Assembly: GCA_037179385.1 (NCBI GenBank)
Contig: CM074179.1
Span: 36,419,905 to 36,483,904, forward strand
DNA: 64,000 bases
Source: Holothuria scabra
Lineage: Eukaryota; Echinodermata; Holothuroidea; Aspidochirotida; Holothuriidae
Reading direction: 5' to 3'
Below the pieces are notes generated by a model, which did not search any database, was not told the DNA's origin, and saw only the letters and a program-made list of their open reading frames with translations. The translations under genes and the position numbers were made by a program. Shown piece by piece: positions 9,706-22,403 of the stretch (positions within the stretch are counted from its first letter, which is position 1; every line of letters starts with the position of its first letter).

Positions 9706-12491
9706 AGATTCAAAATCTCAGCTACAATTAGGGTGTAAAATGCACCTGGTTGATGCTTCCCAACCAGGATGGATTTATGCATGATTTTGAGTAACATGGC
9801 AGAACCCAGAAAACCACATCAGTACTGGAAAGATTGCTTGCCTTGCTTGCCATTTAATGGTTCACATCACAAAAGCAATTTTTATTGGCCAAATGTGTTT
9901 TGTGTATGAAGTTTTGTGAATAGGAAGATGGTGTGATACCTGAACGGTATTGCCAACCAGCTTGTAACTGTATTGAAGCCTTTCATTTATATGTTATAAC
10001 ATCAGCTATACCTGAAACTTTAGGTCTGAATTTTATTCCAGTTACTAAAAAGCATAAAAGAAATAATGGGACTATCATATCATGCACAATTAAGACAACA
10101 AGAATATAGGAACAATTTTTGGTGCACCCAGTGGAGCATGTGTCTTTTGTAAGCTTCAAATGAATCATAAGTTGAGGCAGGGTTCCTACATTTCTGGAAA
10201 CTAAATTTTCACTTTTCCAGGACCAAATATTAAAAGAATTTGCAGAACTTTTTTTTTTTTTTTTTGGGGGGGGGGGGAGCTGTTACATCAAATTATGAAA
10301 ATTTGTGAAAATTTCCATGAATTTTTCATGACTTGGTTAACACAATTTTTTGAATTGAAAAACTTTACCAGGCCCTGGAAAATATTTTTTTCAAATTTCA
10401 TGACTTTTTAGTTTTTCATTGATGGCAGGAACCCTTCTAAAGGTGTTTAAGTCATTTGCTTAATAGAGACATTGGTATGCCAAAAGAAGTGGAAGTTTGA
10501 AATTGCATGTTCAGGATATTCAGATTGATAGTTATAGATTATTTATTGGTAGTAACTGTACTGTGTAAGAAATACCCATGCATCATCCTGATCTGTGATA
10601 TCAAATTCAAGAATGCAGAGTGGGTCAAATTCCGACAGAGAGTGCAGTCTGATTCAACAGGGTTTTGTGTGCTCACTTTGATGATATACCCTTCAAACAG
10701 TAGACCAGGATTGTGTCTGTGCAATGAAAAGTTTTAAACAGCTGTGGGTGGCTAGAATTAAAAAGTTTGGGAGAATGTATGAAATATTGAGAGGACTTGG
10801 CCTAGATTGAATATTCTACCTCCAGAAGTAGACCCTAATTCACATTTAAAAGATATCCTGTAAAAAAATGTTTCAAATAAATTTATGTTTAATACGGTGG
10901 AGTAGAATGTTGTGATAAAATTCTTAACTCAATTCTTCAGATGCTCAAAATATATGCAATTAAAGTTACCAGATTTTTAATTCAATTTTTGTGAACTTGG
11001 AGCAAGCTTGTGTTACATATCCTACACTTGCACTGATCAAATGTGTTTTCTTAAACTTCTTGTGCAAATGATCGAAATATTTCTTTTCTTAGATTTGAAT
11101 ATGCCATGAGCAAGGGTACCAGTGGAAAAAACCAGCAAAATGGGAAGCTCCTTGCCAAGAATTGTTGAAAATTTGGAAGAATATATTTTTTTTTATAGAC
11201 GAACATTTCATTTCCAGTGTAAATTTTATTTGTGCTGAAAATACACATTTCCTACCTATCATCATGTTTGGAGCCCTTGCCATGGTTGGGACACAGAAAT
11301 TTTCCAATCTTGAAATTTTCCATGAATGGGTTAAACCAAATCCCTGTGGTTCATTTTGAATAAGAGCAATTGTACAATCAGGACTTGATACTGTAAACAT
11401 TGCCCATCTGTGCTGAAACATTGATATCACTCCTTGAACAGTATTTCCTTCAGGTTCAGTACTTCATGACGTGCTTTGGGTCTGTGTTGCCACATTCATG
11501 TACCTTATGCCAACATCCCAAGGACCAAATATGACTTGAATAAAACTTTTGATTACATTTACTTCAAGCATTGAGCAATCCATGAAAACTCTTTTATCAG
11601 CTCTCTTCCACTAATTTTGTTTAATCCTACACCTGATCAACAAGCTTGTTTATATGTGATATTGTGCAGTACTTTATGTGCCCTCACCTGAGTGCCATTT
11701 AGAGACCAGCCTGGTAGTAAATGGTGCATGCTGGTGCATGCATGGTGCCTCTTAAATTGGAGACTGTGGCACTGCTTCGATGGGTCTCATATATGTCCTA
11801 GCATCCATCATTGTTTGCTCTTAGTTATGGAGGGATGATGCAGAATTAAGCTGTTGCCATAAGCAGGAGAAAATATATTTGTGCAAATTGCATGCATACA
11901 GTATGTGCACTTGCTTACTGTAAAAACAGCACTGCTACACTTGAAGGGAATGTACTGAGCATATCCACAAAGATAGTTAGGAATATATAGCACCTTTATA
12001 TACATGACGATCAGTACCAATTGGTTAAATTTTGATATGAATTGAAACAATTACTCCACTCTTTTGATCAATGTTTTTGGGGTACTGGAAGTTGTGTACT
12101 CAATCAATGGCAAAAAAAGCCTTCTACATGCATGGGGAAGCTAGACAGCAAGGGGGTACCCAAATTCATTTTTCTAAAAGCCTCTAGCTCCAATATTCAT
12201 GGGTGAGGGTGGGGGTGGGGGTATGGGATAGGAATGAAACCTTCCACACACAAGCTTTGAGGTGTTTGAATTCTCCATGGACCCCTGTGCATTGTCCACC
12301 CAGGTCCACCATACTGCTACCTAGAAGTCCCCAATAAGAATGAAGTTGTATGTAATTGTAGACTTTTGAAACTCAATTCAGCTTTGCTGAACTTCTACTG
12401 CAAAGGTGCACTAGGTTGGTGTTCTTGTTCAAATCGGAGAAGGTACTAGCGTGTGTAGAACACAGCTTTTAAAATAGGGCTTCATTGTGAT
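9706..12491. other. Non-coding stretch with one MITE-like repeat
   Basis: No supported gene; the ORFs present are short and overlap in several frames. It holds the repeat at 10178-10437 and the T-run/G-run tract at 10250-10278. Confidence 0.4.
10178..10437. mobile_element. hAT-like MITE with AGGGTTCCT ends
   Basis: CAGGGTTCCTACA at 10178 mirrors GGCAGGAACCCTTC at the right end (10424-10437), and the sub-terminal parts repeat the themes 'TTTTCATGACTT' and 'CCTGGAAA' in both orientations. It contains a poly(T)-poly(G) tract at 10250-10278. No ORF. No clean target duplication was seen. Confidence 0.55.
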
Positions 12492-12773
12492 CATGGGCGT
12501 CCGCAGGCATGGGCAAGGGGGGGGGCACTTGCCCCCCCTGGAAAATCAAAAATTTAAAAAAACGTATAAAAATCAAAGCAAAAACCCAAACAAAACGTGT
12601 TTTCCAAGTTTCTATGCGAAAAATAGGCTTTAGAAATGCCATTTCCGGCAATCTGGGAGGCATTTTGGGCAGAAATTTTTGCACGCTTTGTGTCAATTCA
12701 TGGTGACTCAGAGGTTTTGCCCCCTCCTAGAAATTTTGCCCCCCCCCTGACTTTTTTTCTGCAGACGCCCATG
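12492..12773. mobile_element. hAT-type MITE with 8-bp target duplication
   Basis: The 15-bp terminal repeats CATGGGCGTCCGCAG and CTGCAGACGCCCATG (one mismatch when inverted) are flanked by an exact 8-bp duplication, ATTGTGAT, at 12484-12491 and 12774-12781. An 8-bp duplication is characteristic of the hAT superfamily. A second, more diverged copy lies at 47955-48233. Its insertion into the Polinton arm post-dates that element. Confidence 0.85.
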
Positions 12774-15700
12774 ATTGTGATCCTTTTTGAAGTCTGAAAA
12801 CAAACTATGTGAAAACTTGCTGCCCTTCAGAAAAAAGTGGAATGTGATCTATTGAAAGTTTGACCATACATTTTTTGGGATGGATTTGTAAACTTCAAAA
12901 AGGAGGTGGACTAGTTCTTGTCAGCCTCTCAACCTGCAGGACAGTGTGCATTGTAAGTATCAACTCCTCCTCTTTTCCCCCCTTCCCCCCCCCCCCCCTT
13001 ATTTTGGTCCAGAATGCTAATTAAATACGCTAGGTGCATGCTTCATTCTATCTGAGAATGAACAGCTCATTAATTGCAAACTCAAAATCATCAACAGCAA
13101 TCATCAAACAGCAATCATCAACAGCCACTGTTATTCTCATTTAAAAGAAATGGTAGGTAGGCTATACATCTGTGCTACAGGTCCTTGCTCCAGTGAATGC
13201 AATTTACAACACTACCATAACTGCTGTAAACCACTGGAAATAGATTCCTCTACATCCTGTAAATACCCCATCATTTTTCTGATCTACCTCTGTAAGTGAA
13301 TAGCCTGACCCAACTAGTCTTCAAGACATATGGAAAGGTATAGAAAATATTTAATTCACCCATATCTCATAGTAATATTAAATGGTTTTTGACAAAATCA
13401 TAATAATTACTGGAATTTCTAAAAAGTCAATTGACAGAAATATTACATAAAAGAAAAGATAAATCAGGTAGAGCACCATAATCTTACTGGAATCTTGTAC
13501 CAGCTGTTTCACTTTATTGTTTTACACTTAAAATTTCCCATCAACATGCCATAATACATTTCTTGATCAACAATCATGACAGTGGAAAGCTCTTATCTTT
13601 TACAATAGTAGACACTATGATTAATTCTTAAACAAAACATAACTCTTCTATTTTGCATGTTGTTATGAATTCACTTCAAAAATGATACAAAAACTTGTTT
13701 CTTTCTAAAATAAAAGTTTATATTTCAAGTGATATGAAAACTACCATCTTTGTAAATGAAGTTTTTAAAATGTAGGAATTTGAGGCTTTTCATGCAATCA
13801 CTTTCATGATATATCTTGCATCATAGTTTGGGTCTACAAGTTCATTTTTTGTCACTGATATCATGATATGCAATTCCCATCTCAATGTACTTCTGGGTGG
13901 CCTTTCCACTCCTATACTTGCACTCCTGTCACTGCATCCTAACATGATGACACCGGCCGTCTTCCCCAGTCTTGGAATATTGCATTAAGTAAGTATTGAC
14001 AGTCATACGAAGCAAGTTTGAATAGTTGAATTCTCTAGGCAATCAGCTTGCAGTGGAGAGTTCTCAAAGCCACCATACAGACCTGGCCTGCACTTTCTTC
14101 TTTAAGGAGCAGATATCAAATTTCCTTCCAGCCTAACAAGAAGATAATGGTAGGTTCCCATGCATGAGTTCTGCCATATAGTAGGTATTGTAGGTGATTT
14201 TTTTTCCAGAAAAGTTGATGCAGTTCCTGTAGTGCTAGTGCCGTCAAGGATACAAAGAAGAGCATAATATAAATAAGTAATATGTCACAAGTAGTAACAA
14301 CCTTTTAGTTTGAGTAAACTGTTGAAAATGTTGTATTCTTGACGGTTAGATTACTCTGGTATGATATTTGAATTTACTGCAGAGGCTACTGAGCTGTAAC
14401 TTACATGAATGACACATATAGGCCTGGATTAATATGATGTTTATTTCATATGATGTTAATTAAAATGCAAAATAGTTCGCGTATGAAACATGTGAGATGT
14501 ACGCTAGCTTGTAAAGGGAATCTGTTTCAAAAAATATGGATACTCATGTGGATTAGTTATGAGAGAGTGACCTTTGTAATAAGTGACTGCTCTTCCATTG
14601 ACCAATTCAGAAGATGCGCAGGGAGCTATAGCTTTCATTACAACGGGCAGTTGCATGCACTGCAAATGTTCTGATTTATTAAACATGACAGCTACTTGAC
14701 AGGGTTAGTCTCTTAGCAACAAAAGTTTGTGTGCTTTTTGAGAAGCTAAAGATGTTAGCCATTTTACCAGAACTGGCTGGAACCATCTGGAATGAAGAGA
14801 TTCACCCTTTAAAGAAGCCTAGCAGTGGCAAACATAGTTTGACAAAAAAAACTTTGTCATGTGGGGTAGCTAGAACCTTTTTTTCCTAATTTGGAGGGTA
14901 AGGGGGGGGGGGGGCTTTAAATGATTGATAAACTTATATTCTAATTGCCACCCCCCCCCCCCCCATTACCTAGTTAACAGGGCTGCATCATGTGTATTCT
15001 GTTACATGTAGAGCATTTCATTAGGCCATTTAACTGACGACATAGACCTGTTTGAGGGCTATTTAGTACCCTGATGTTTTAAAATGAGGTTAGGTAATGG
15101 ATTATAGCAAGCACCCTGAAAAGTCTTAAAATCTTTGGTCTAGTAAACTTCTCCAGAGGTTGGGTGTGGAAGAACTGTTTCAGACAACCATCATGGCCAG
15201 ACTATCCCTAGATGCAATTTGCTGTCACATGTCAATTAAGCATTCAGTGGAAATTGTTGGCATTATTACAACAGTACTGAGCTGGTTGGATAGCATTCTT
15301 ATCCTTTGAACATGGTCAGTCCAATTTATTTCTAATCATACTGTATATAATGCTTTCATCAAGCAAACTCTTACTAATCTTTTGTGCATCACACTAGTTT
15401 CTTTTTTTATTTTGTCCTAATTTAGGGGGTGAAAAGCCAATTGTCGAGCTAGCTAGGCCATCATATGTGATCAGAGTGTAGTCTGAAATCTGTCAATTCA
15501 CACAAGTCCTTCTAATTGTGGGATATATTTTACTAAAACACTATGTAACTCAATTGTAGGACAAAGAGTGTTGTGCTTGAAGTAATTTCATACTGGCAAT
15601 GACTAAAGTTTTGTCCCTTTCACAGCTAGATATATCAGCCTTAATTTGAAGGTGTACCCCGGTAAAAACTACTGTAGCATTAATTATACACTCAATAAAA

Positions 15701-16380
15701 TAACAAAAATCCATATGCAACGTGATGGAAGTTGAATTTGTTTCTTGCTGTATTGTATCGGACCTTGGGAATTTGTGCCCATAATCTTGGGAAAATTTCT
15801 CCCTTGTTCAATTTTGTATGGCATATACACGTAAGTAATACTACACATCGCCAAGCGTAGGATTTTTCGCAGAATTACTGTCAATGTCTACTAATTGCCA
15901 TCGTATTTGCTCTTATCTCTTTTCCTTTCCTTCTCGCAGCTTTAAACATCACAAGTTACTCGTTAATTAAAGCTGATAAAGCGTTCCCTGGATGTCGTGC
16001 CGTCAATCTCATGTTAATTTTGGGAAAAGTTGCCCTCGCCGACTTCTCTTTCTATTGCCGACGATTGTTCGTTGTATGTGGTATTTGCAAATGTCTTGCA
16101 GAAATCCACATCACCCGAATGAGTACCGTCTGCCACTTCCATGCTTCAACTTCCCTCCGTCGATTGCACGAACATTTGTCACGGCCAAGGATGGTGATGG
16201 CGCTGTAACAGTTTTTGATGCGCGAAGGAGAAAAGAACAATTCTAAAAACATGCTGCCGCCCCCGTTTGTTTGTTTTCATTTGATCCTCCCTTGCGGGAA
16301 CTCGGCAACGCCCCAATGAAGGGGTATTAGCGCCAAGCTGGCGATACAGTGTCTTTAAAGTAACAGAAAAATATGTGAAA
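12774..16380. other. Long gene-free stretch upstream of the polymerase
   Basis: No supported coding sequence. C-tracts occur near 12985 and 14951, a G-tract near 14902, and a short (CAATCATCAACAG)-like repeat at about 13086-13125. The last 500 bp are more GC-rich and hold overlapping short ORFs at 15992-16252 that may be leader sequence for the polymerase gene. A CTTGGGAA pair at 15761-15801 echoes that at 1716-1760. Confidence 0.4.
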
Positions 16381-19300
16381 ATGTACCGAGCTACTTCTAA
16401 TGATTATAGTTTAAGATTTAGTTTAAGTGATCGGAATGATATCAACGCAGATTTATTTCCTCAAATACTAGGACAAATTTTTGAGCACTTGTTACAGAGA
16501 CTTAGTGACAACATCTCACCTCATGATATGGTGCGTATCGTTATTTGTTCTGATCGCTTAAATTTACCAATTGCGCTTCCATTCATGAGGAGACGGGACC
16601 TAACCGTAGAACAAATTATGGCCAAAATTGAAAATGTTTTACAATCCAACAAAGAACTCTACCTCGATGAAAACCTGTCAATAAACTTTATTCATTTAAA
16701 AATGCCTTCCGGAGGGGGGAGGTCAAAAGGATTTAGTGGGATGCAGTCAATTGAGGACTTTTTTCGTGGTAAAAGGTGCGTCATTCGCATCCCTAAGGAT
16801 GATCGGGGTCTTTGTTGTGCCCGGGCTATTGTCACAGCAATAGCGATTCACGAAAATGTAGATCCCAGGCTTAGTCAAATCAAACAAGGTAGGGCGATTC
16901 AATTAGATTTGGCGCAAAAATTGCACGCTGATGCAGGAGTACTTGAGGGACCATGTGGTATCCCTGAAGTAGAAGCTTTTCAAAATTTCTTATCCCCACG
17001 TTTTCAAATTATTGTACTTTCATCTCTTCAGTCACCGATTGTTCTTTATAAAGGTCCTCATTTGGGAAAGGGTTTTCAAATTTATTTATTTTATCACAAC
17101 GAACATTTTCACCTTTTGCTGCAACCAAGAGCTTTTTACGGTAGTGGTTATTACTGTCACTACCATAACAGCTTATACAACGACAGATTCAAGCACAGAT
17201 GTGAGAATACATGTAAAATTTGCTTTAATGGAAATTGCAAAACTGAACCTGGTAAAGATTGGTTGCACTGTGACAGATGTAACAGGGATTTCAAAAATCG
17301 TGAATGTTTCAGATACCATTTACAAAAGTCCAATGACGGAGGTAAGATGACTGTTTGTGAACGATTTTTCATTTGCAAGCATTGTGATAAATTTGTAAAA
17401 GTTCGAAAGACTAAGAAGGGTGCTATTATACCTCATAAATGCAATGAATATTTCTGCACTGTTTTTATGTGCAAGACGGTCACAAATGTACTATTCAAGT
17501 TCATTTGGATAAAACGCGGAGTCACTGGGAAGGTAAAAATGATTTGGAAAAAATGGAAAATGAAAGACGTGAAAACAAAATAGTTGATAAAAAACAGCGC
17601 TTACCGCATGCATACATATTTTACGATTTTGAAACAACGCAAGAGACGGGACAACATGTTCCTAATTTGTGCGTAGCTCAAAATGTATGTGAAGATTGTA
17701 TAGGCGAGTCTTTTGAAACCACTTGTGAATTCTGCACAGAGAGACAGGTTGTCTTCAAGGGGGAAAACACTTTATCGGATTCCGGTGATTGGTGTCTTAA
17801 AAAGACAGACTCTACATTCATAGCCCATAACTTTAAAGGCTTCGACGGTTATTTCGTGTTAGAGTATTTGTATAAATTAGAATACCTCCCGGAGATGATA
17901 AAACAGGGTGGAAAAATTATGCAATTAACTTTACCTAGAAATAAATTGCGCTTAATTGACTCCCTCAATTTTATACCCATGCCATTGACCAATCTGCCCA
18001 AAACATTTGGCATTACTGAATTAAAAAAGGGTTACTTTCCCCACTTGTTTAATATAACCGAAAATCAAAATTACATTGGCGTACTACCCGATGCTTTGTT
18101 TTACTCGCCTGACAAAATGTCAACAAAAAACAGGGAAGCTTTCATGGCTTGGTATGAAAAAGAAGCTGAAAAGGGTGAAGAGTTTAATTTTCAGAAAGAG
18201 CTACTCGCCTATTGTGTCAGTGACGTTGACATTTTAAGACGCTGCTGCATATTGTTTCGTAAGCTTTTCATGGAGGTAACAAGAAAGACTGGAGCTGAGG
18301 AAAATACTTTGTCTGTAGATGAATGCAGTGATACAGAAACTGAAGATGAAGCCATAATGAAAAGAAAAGATTTAGGAGTTGATCCCTTTATATACTGCAT
18401 TACAATAGCTTCAGCATGCAATCTCGTCTTTCGAAGAAACTACATGCAACCAAATTCGATAGCTGTGTTTTCTGACCAGCAACAAAAAAATCATTCCTAT
18501 TCATCTTTGCAGTGGCTTCATTTTGAAAGTCTCCAACGCGGGGTCCACATTGACCATGCAAGGAATGGTGGGGAAAGAAAAATTGGGCCTTACTTTGTGG
18601 ACGGGTTTGCCAAAGAAGGCAATATTATATTTGCTTTCCAAGGCTGCTATTGGCACGGGTGCCCCGATTGTTATGATGAGGACACTGTCCACCCTACATA
18701 CAACATTACAATGGGTGAATTGTATAAACGTACTAAGAAAATGAAAAAGTTTTTTCAAGATGTTTGTCCTAAATACTCATACGTGGAAATGTGGGAACAC
18801 GAATGGCAAATGCTCAAAGAAAAACTTCCCGCTGAAATGAAAGCAAACATTAATATGGTACCAAAGAATCTAAAGCCATTATTGCCTCGTGAAGCTTTTT
18901 TTGGAGGACGCACAAATGGAATAAAATTATTTCACAAAGTTGAATGGGATGAGCAAATTAAGTATGTAGATTTTTGCTCCCTATATCCCTACACAAATAA
19001 ATACTGCTCATATCCAGTAGGACATCCTAGGATCTTAACAGTGAACCTATCGCACAATATGTCAGAATATTTCGGTCTGGTTCGGTGCACAATTTTACCC
19101 CCTCGGAAACTATACCACCCAGTGCTCCCAGTGAAAATTCACGAAAAGTTAATGTTTCCACTGTGCTGGAAATGTGTTGAAAACAAGTCTAAATCTAGAT
19201 GTACGCACTCTGAAATGGAAAGAGCAATCACTGGTACGTGGGTAACCCTAGGGGTGCAAAAAGCTGTTCAAATGGGCTACAAAATTCTTAAAGTGGAAGT

Positions 19301-20261
19301 AGTTTGGCATTTCGAGGAAAGAGCAGAGTACGACAGGATTACTAAATCGGGAGGGCTGTTTACCAAGTACATCGATACGTTTCTAAAAATAAAGCAGGAG
19401 GCGTCAGGGTGGCCTTCATGGTGTGAGACAGAGCAAGATAGAGAGAAATACGTTGAAAAGTATTATGAGAATGAAGGTATAGCGTTGGATCCACAAAATA
19501 TAGAATATAATCCGGATTTACGAGCTCTTTCAAAACTAATGCTCAACAGCTTTTGGGGTAAGTTTGGGCAAAGATCGGACTTAGAAATAACAGAAATCGT
19601 GACAAAGGTAGATAGGCTTTATGACCTTCTAAAAGATTGTGACAAAACTGAAGTCACAGACATTCGTTTTATTAACGAAGAAGTTTTAGAAGTAAATTAT
19701 AAAGAGAAAGAAGAATTTATGCTTCCGAACGCGAGAGTCAATGTCGCTATAGCGGCTTTCACGACATGTCATGCTCGGCTTCGTCTGTACGATTTACTCG
19801 ATCATTTGCAAGAAAGGGTTTTTTATTTTGACATGGACAGTGTCATTTACACCTTAAAACCTGGTGAATGGGATCCACCTACTGGGGACTGCCTAGGTGA
19901 ATTAACAAATGAGATTGATCCGAAAGATGGGAATTTCATAACTAGTTTTTGTACAGGTGGACCTAAAAATTACGCTTATACATTAGACTCTGGTAAAACA
20001 GTTTGTAAAGTTCGAGGGATTACTTTAAACTATCTTAATAGCAAAAAGGTGAATTTCAACACCTTGTATAGGATGGTTCAGAGTATTAGTAACAAACAAG
20101 TGCCTCCAGTTGTGACTCTAACTGACTCCCAAAAGATTAGTAGAGATGTTAAACGGAGGAAAATCATAAACACCAAGTTAAAAAAAGACTATAGGGTTGT
20201 GTATGATAAAAGAATTATCCTTGACGATTTACGAACTGTTCCCTTTGGTTACGATTTCTAA
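16381..20261 (+). pseudogene. POLB: Polinton protein-primed DNA polymerase B, frameshifted
   Basis: The gene makes the protein-primed replicative polymerase of the element. Part 1 (first ATG 16381; its frame runs to 17583) has an N-terminal region with DRGLCCARA and, about 90 residues on, NEHFHLLL, resembling an OTU-like Cys/His pair, then Cys-rich zinc-binding segments near 17200-17460. Part 2 (17469-20261, 930 codons) has exonuclease motifs YDFETT (about 17620), HNFKGFDGYF (about 17825) and YCVSDVD (about 18210). Its polymerase motifs are DFCSLYP (A, about 18970), KLMLNSFWGKFG (B, about 19535) and YFDMDS (C, about 19832). The frames overlap at 17469-17583 and the change falls near an oligo-T at 17462-17466. 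A decay mutation is likelier than programmed slippage, since other genes are broken too. Motif C has Met where Thr is usual. Confidence 0.9.
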
Positions 20262-21342
20262 ATTAAGATCGGATGGTATGAGAAACTATCCGGGTACGAG
20301 GGACTACTGTAAGGAGGAAGGGGGGGGGGGGTTGACACACAAATAAGAATGTGTGTGTGTGTGTGTGTGTGGAGGGAGTATATCAAACGTTAAATGATAA
20401 GAGAAACAAGTGTTGATATCTGCTTTTACATCTTTATTGAAACAAAATGTATCCAGTGCATACGTGTAAAATTACAAACATTGGAATAAAATAAGAATTA
20501 AGAATTTATGCCGGTACTTAATGTTTGCTGTGAGAGGATTACTACGGTACTGTCGGGGGGGGGGGGGGGACACTGAAGGGGGTAGATTGTGTTTTTCACA
20601 TTAAAAAAATATACATCAGGTGTATGAGAATTAAGGCAACGAGTGCTTATCTACTTTAAGTTTTCAGCGTAACAAATGTTAAGTGTATGGCATGTGTGTG
20701 TGTGTGTGTGTGTGTTTGTGCTTATGTGTGTATGAGGAGGTGCATATCAAAAGTTTAAAGTAAGAGAAACAAGTGTTGATATCTACCGTTTCATCTTTAA
20801 TATACCAAAATGTTACTAAGTGCATCGTCATTTGTAAAATTACGTACATATGAATAAAATAAGAAATACGAACTTAGGATGAGAGAATTATGCTTGACTA
20901 CCGGTACATAATGATTGTTGTGAGAGAAGTAATATTGAGCGCATCGACACGTGTAAAGTATATGGTTCACATTGAAAAGAACAAATAACTTATACTGGAA
21001 ATAAGAAACAGAAAATATGATTCACTGACTGAAAATAGAGTGCAACTTGTTAATAGTCTTTTTGTGTGCTTTCATTTCATGGTTTCCATCTTAAAAGTAA
21101 AGAACTAAAGTATAAACATATGAACAATTTTAAAACAACAGACGCAGGCCTAAACTACATATGTCAAGGTTATAAGCTGCTATAAAATGAATATATTAAA
21201 TTTACATTCTCCCTCCCTTAGTATGGAACATACATTAGAATGACTCCCATGCAATTTTACGTCTTTTAGATTTTGCAATTGCCCCTGTTTTGGATCTTAC
21301 ATCTCTTGGGGGAGTGGGTAATAACTTGGATATGTCTCCATT
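20262..21342. repeat. Convergent intergenic region with a diverged tandem duplication
   Basis: It lies between the convergent 3' ends of the polymerase and the 216-aa gene. Segments at about 20345-20575 and 20690-20945 are diverged direct repeats with a period of about 363 bp. Both contain a (TG)n run, then AGAGAAACAAGTGTTGATATCT, then a run ending in CCGGTAC. G-runs lie at 20321-20332 and 20555-20569. Confidence 0.65.
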
Positions 21343-21993
21343 TTATCCCGTTTCCCGTATCTGGTGCATTACTTGACGCCTAGCCAAATTTCCAACATGA
21401 GCCTCTGGAAAATTTAATTCTGAAAGACCATGAATAAACTTTTGCCAACCGATGGGATTAAAGTCTTTACGTGTGTGCATTACATCAAGAATTAAATCTG
21501 TAAGATTGGAGCCTTTAACTGTGTCTCCTTTGTAGAGCAACTCCCCGCTTTCGTTCCAGTCAATAATTGGGCTTTTTCCAGATTGTCGGTGGTCAATAAT
21601 CCGATTTAGCATCAGTTTAGCTTTATTCTTTAAAGATTTCGGAAAGTTTGTCAATATTTGATCTGGTTTTAAAGCTTCCCCTTCGTTAGAGTTTGTGGTG
21701 GTGGTGCTGCTGGTATTGTTATCGCTGCTTTTGTCACCTTTATTATCTGAAGGCGTAGAAATGTTGAGTCCAATTGGTTGACCTGTCATCTTTTTATCCT
21801 CATTCAAATACCGTTGAAGTGTATCGTTATACAATTGCACTTTATCAAGAAGAGACAAATCAGATCTTTCTAAGCTGGATTTCATATCTTCGTCTAACCG
21901 GTTAAGTCTTTTCTGAGATTTATCTTGACTGACTACGTTTAAAACACGAGCAACATCCTGAGGCATTAAAACCATTTTCTTTGCAAATTGCAT
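21343..21993 (-). CDS. Conserved Polinton protein of unknown function, 216 aa
   Basis: Intact ORF from ATG at 21993. The N-terminal half is helical and charged (VSQDKSQKRLNRLDEDMKSS, then LDKVQLYNDTLQRYL). A Ser/Thr/Asn-rich, low-complexity linker follows (about residues 80-105). The C-terminal domain (about 110-216) has the pattern LTNFPKSLKNKAKLML...IDWNESGELLYKGDTVKGSNLTDLI. From memory of such elements, this architecture recurs at the end of the capsid block in invertebrate Polintons, but I cannot name a function. It starts 4 bp after the end of the 115-aa gene, so both are likely expressed with the virion genes. Confidence 0.75.
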   Translation of the reverse strand: MQFAKKMVLMPQDVARVLNVVSQDKSQKRLNRLDEDMKSSLERSDLSLLDKVQLYNDTLQRYLNEDKKMTGQPIGLNISTPSDNKGDKSSDNNTSSTTTTNSNEGEALKPDQILTNFPKSLKNKAKLMLNRIIDHRQSGKSPIIDWNESGELLYKGDTVKGSNLTDLILDVMHTRKDFNPIGWQKFIHGLSELNFPEAHVGNLARRQVMHQIRETG

Positions 21994-21997
21994 TTTG

Positions 21998-22345
21998 CTA
22001 TTTTCGAGTCAGGGCTCCTAATAGTAATCCTCCAAGAGATTGAATTACTGGCTTTAAGAGCACACTTAGAAACCCTCCTTGTTGAACCAAAATTTCTCTT
22101 CTTTTAGGATGACCCAAACGTTTATCACTGAGCGCTCTGAGATGCTTTTTGTATCGTGTCAACTTGGATCTCTGAGCTTTAGAAACAGGAACATTGCCTT
22201 TTACCACGTTTGAAACACACTCGCAAATACTGGTAATTAAGCTTTGATCAGCATGCTGTAAGAAAGCCTTTCGTTCACGAGGTGAACACTTGGCCAGAAA
22301 TCTTAGTTCATGAGCGTGTTTTTTCAGCCGTCTGGGTGGTGCCAT
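21998..22345 (-). CDS. Small basic Polinton protein with hydrophobic C-terminus, 115 aa
   Basis: Intact ORF from ATG at 22345. It is rich in Lys and Arg at the N-terminus (MAPPRRLKKHAHELRFL), has a central helical region with many Arg/Lys pairs, and ends with a Gly/Leu-rich hydrophobic segment (GGFLSVLLKPVIQSLGGLLL) followed by a short basic tail. The basic body plus a single hydrophobic end suggests a nucleic-acid- or membrane-associated virion component, but this is inference. It lies 58 bp downstream of the ATPase end. Confidence 0.7.
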   Translation of the reverse strand: MAPPRRLKKHAHELRFLAKCSPRERKAFLQHADQSLITSICECVSNVVKGNVPVSKAQRSKLTRYKKHLRALSDKRLGHPKRREILVQQGGFLSVLLKPVIQSLGGLLLGALTRK

Positions 22346-22403
22346 GGTGATAAATGAATTTTTCTACCTCATAGAATACATTTTATGTTATCAAGAGTGT
22401 TAC

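Noticed and set aside
11089..11430. 113-codon minus ORF
   Set aside because: Frames on both strands are open over the same bases, with no domain; likely chance.
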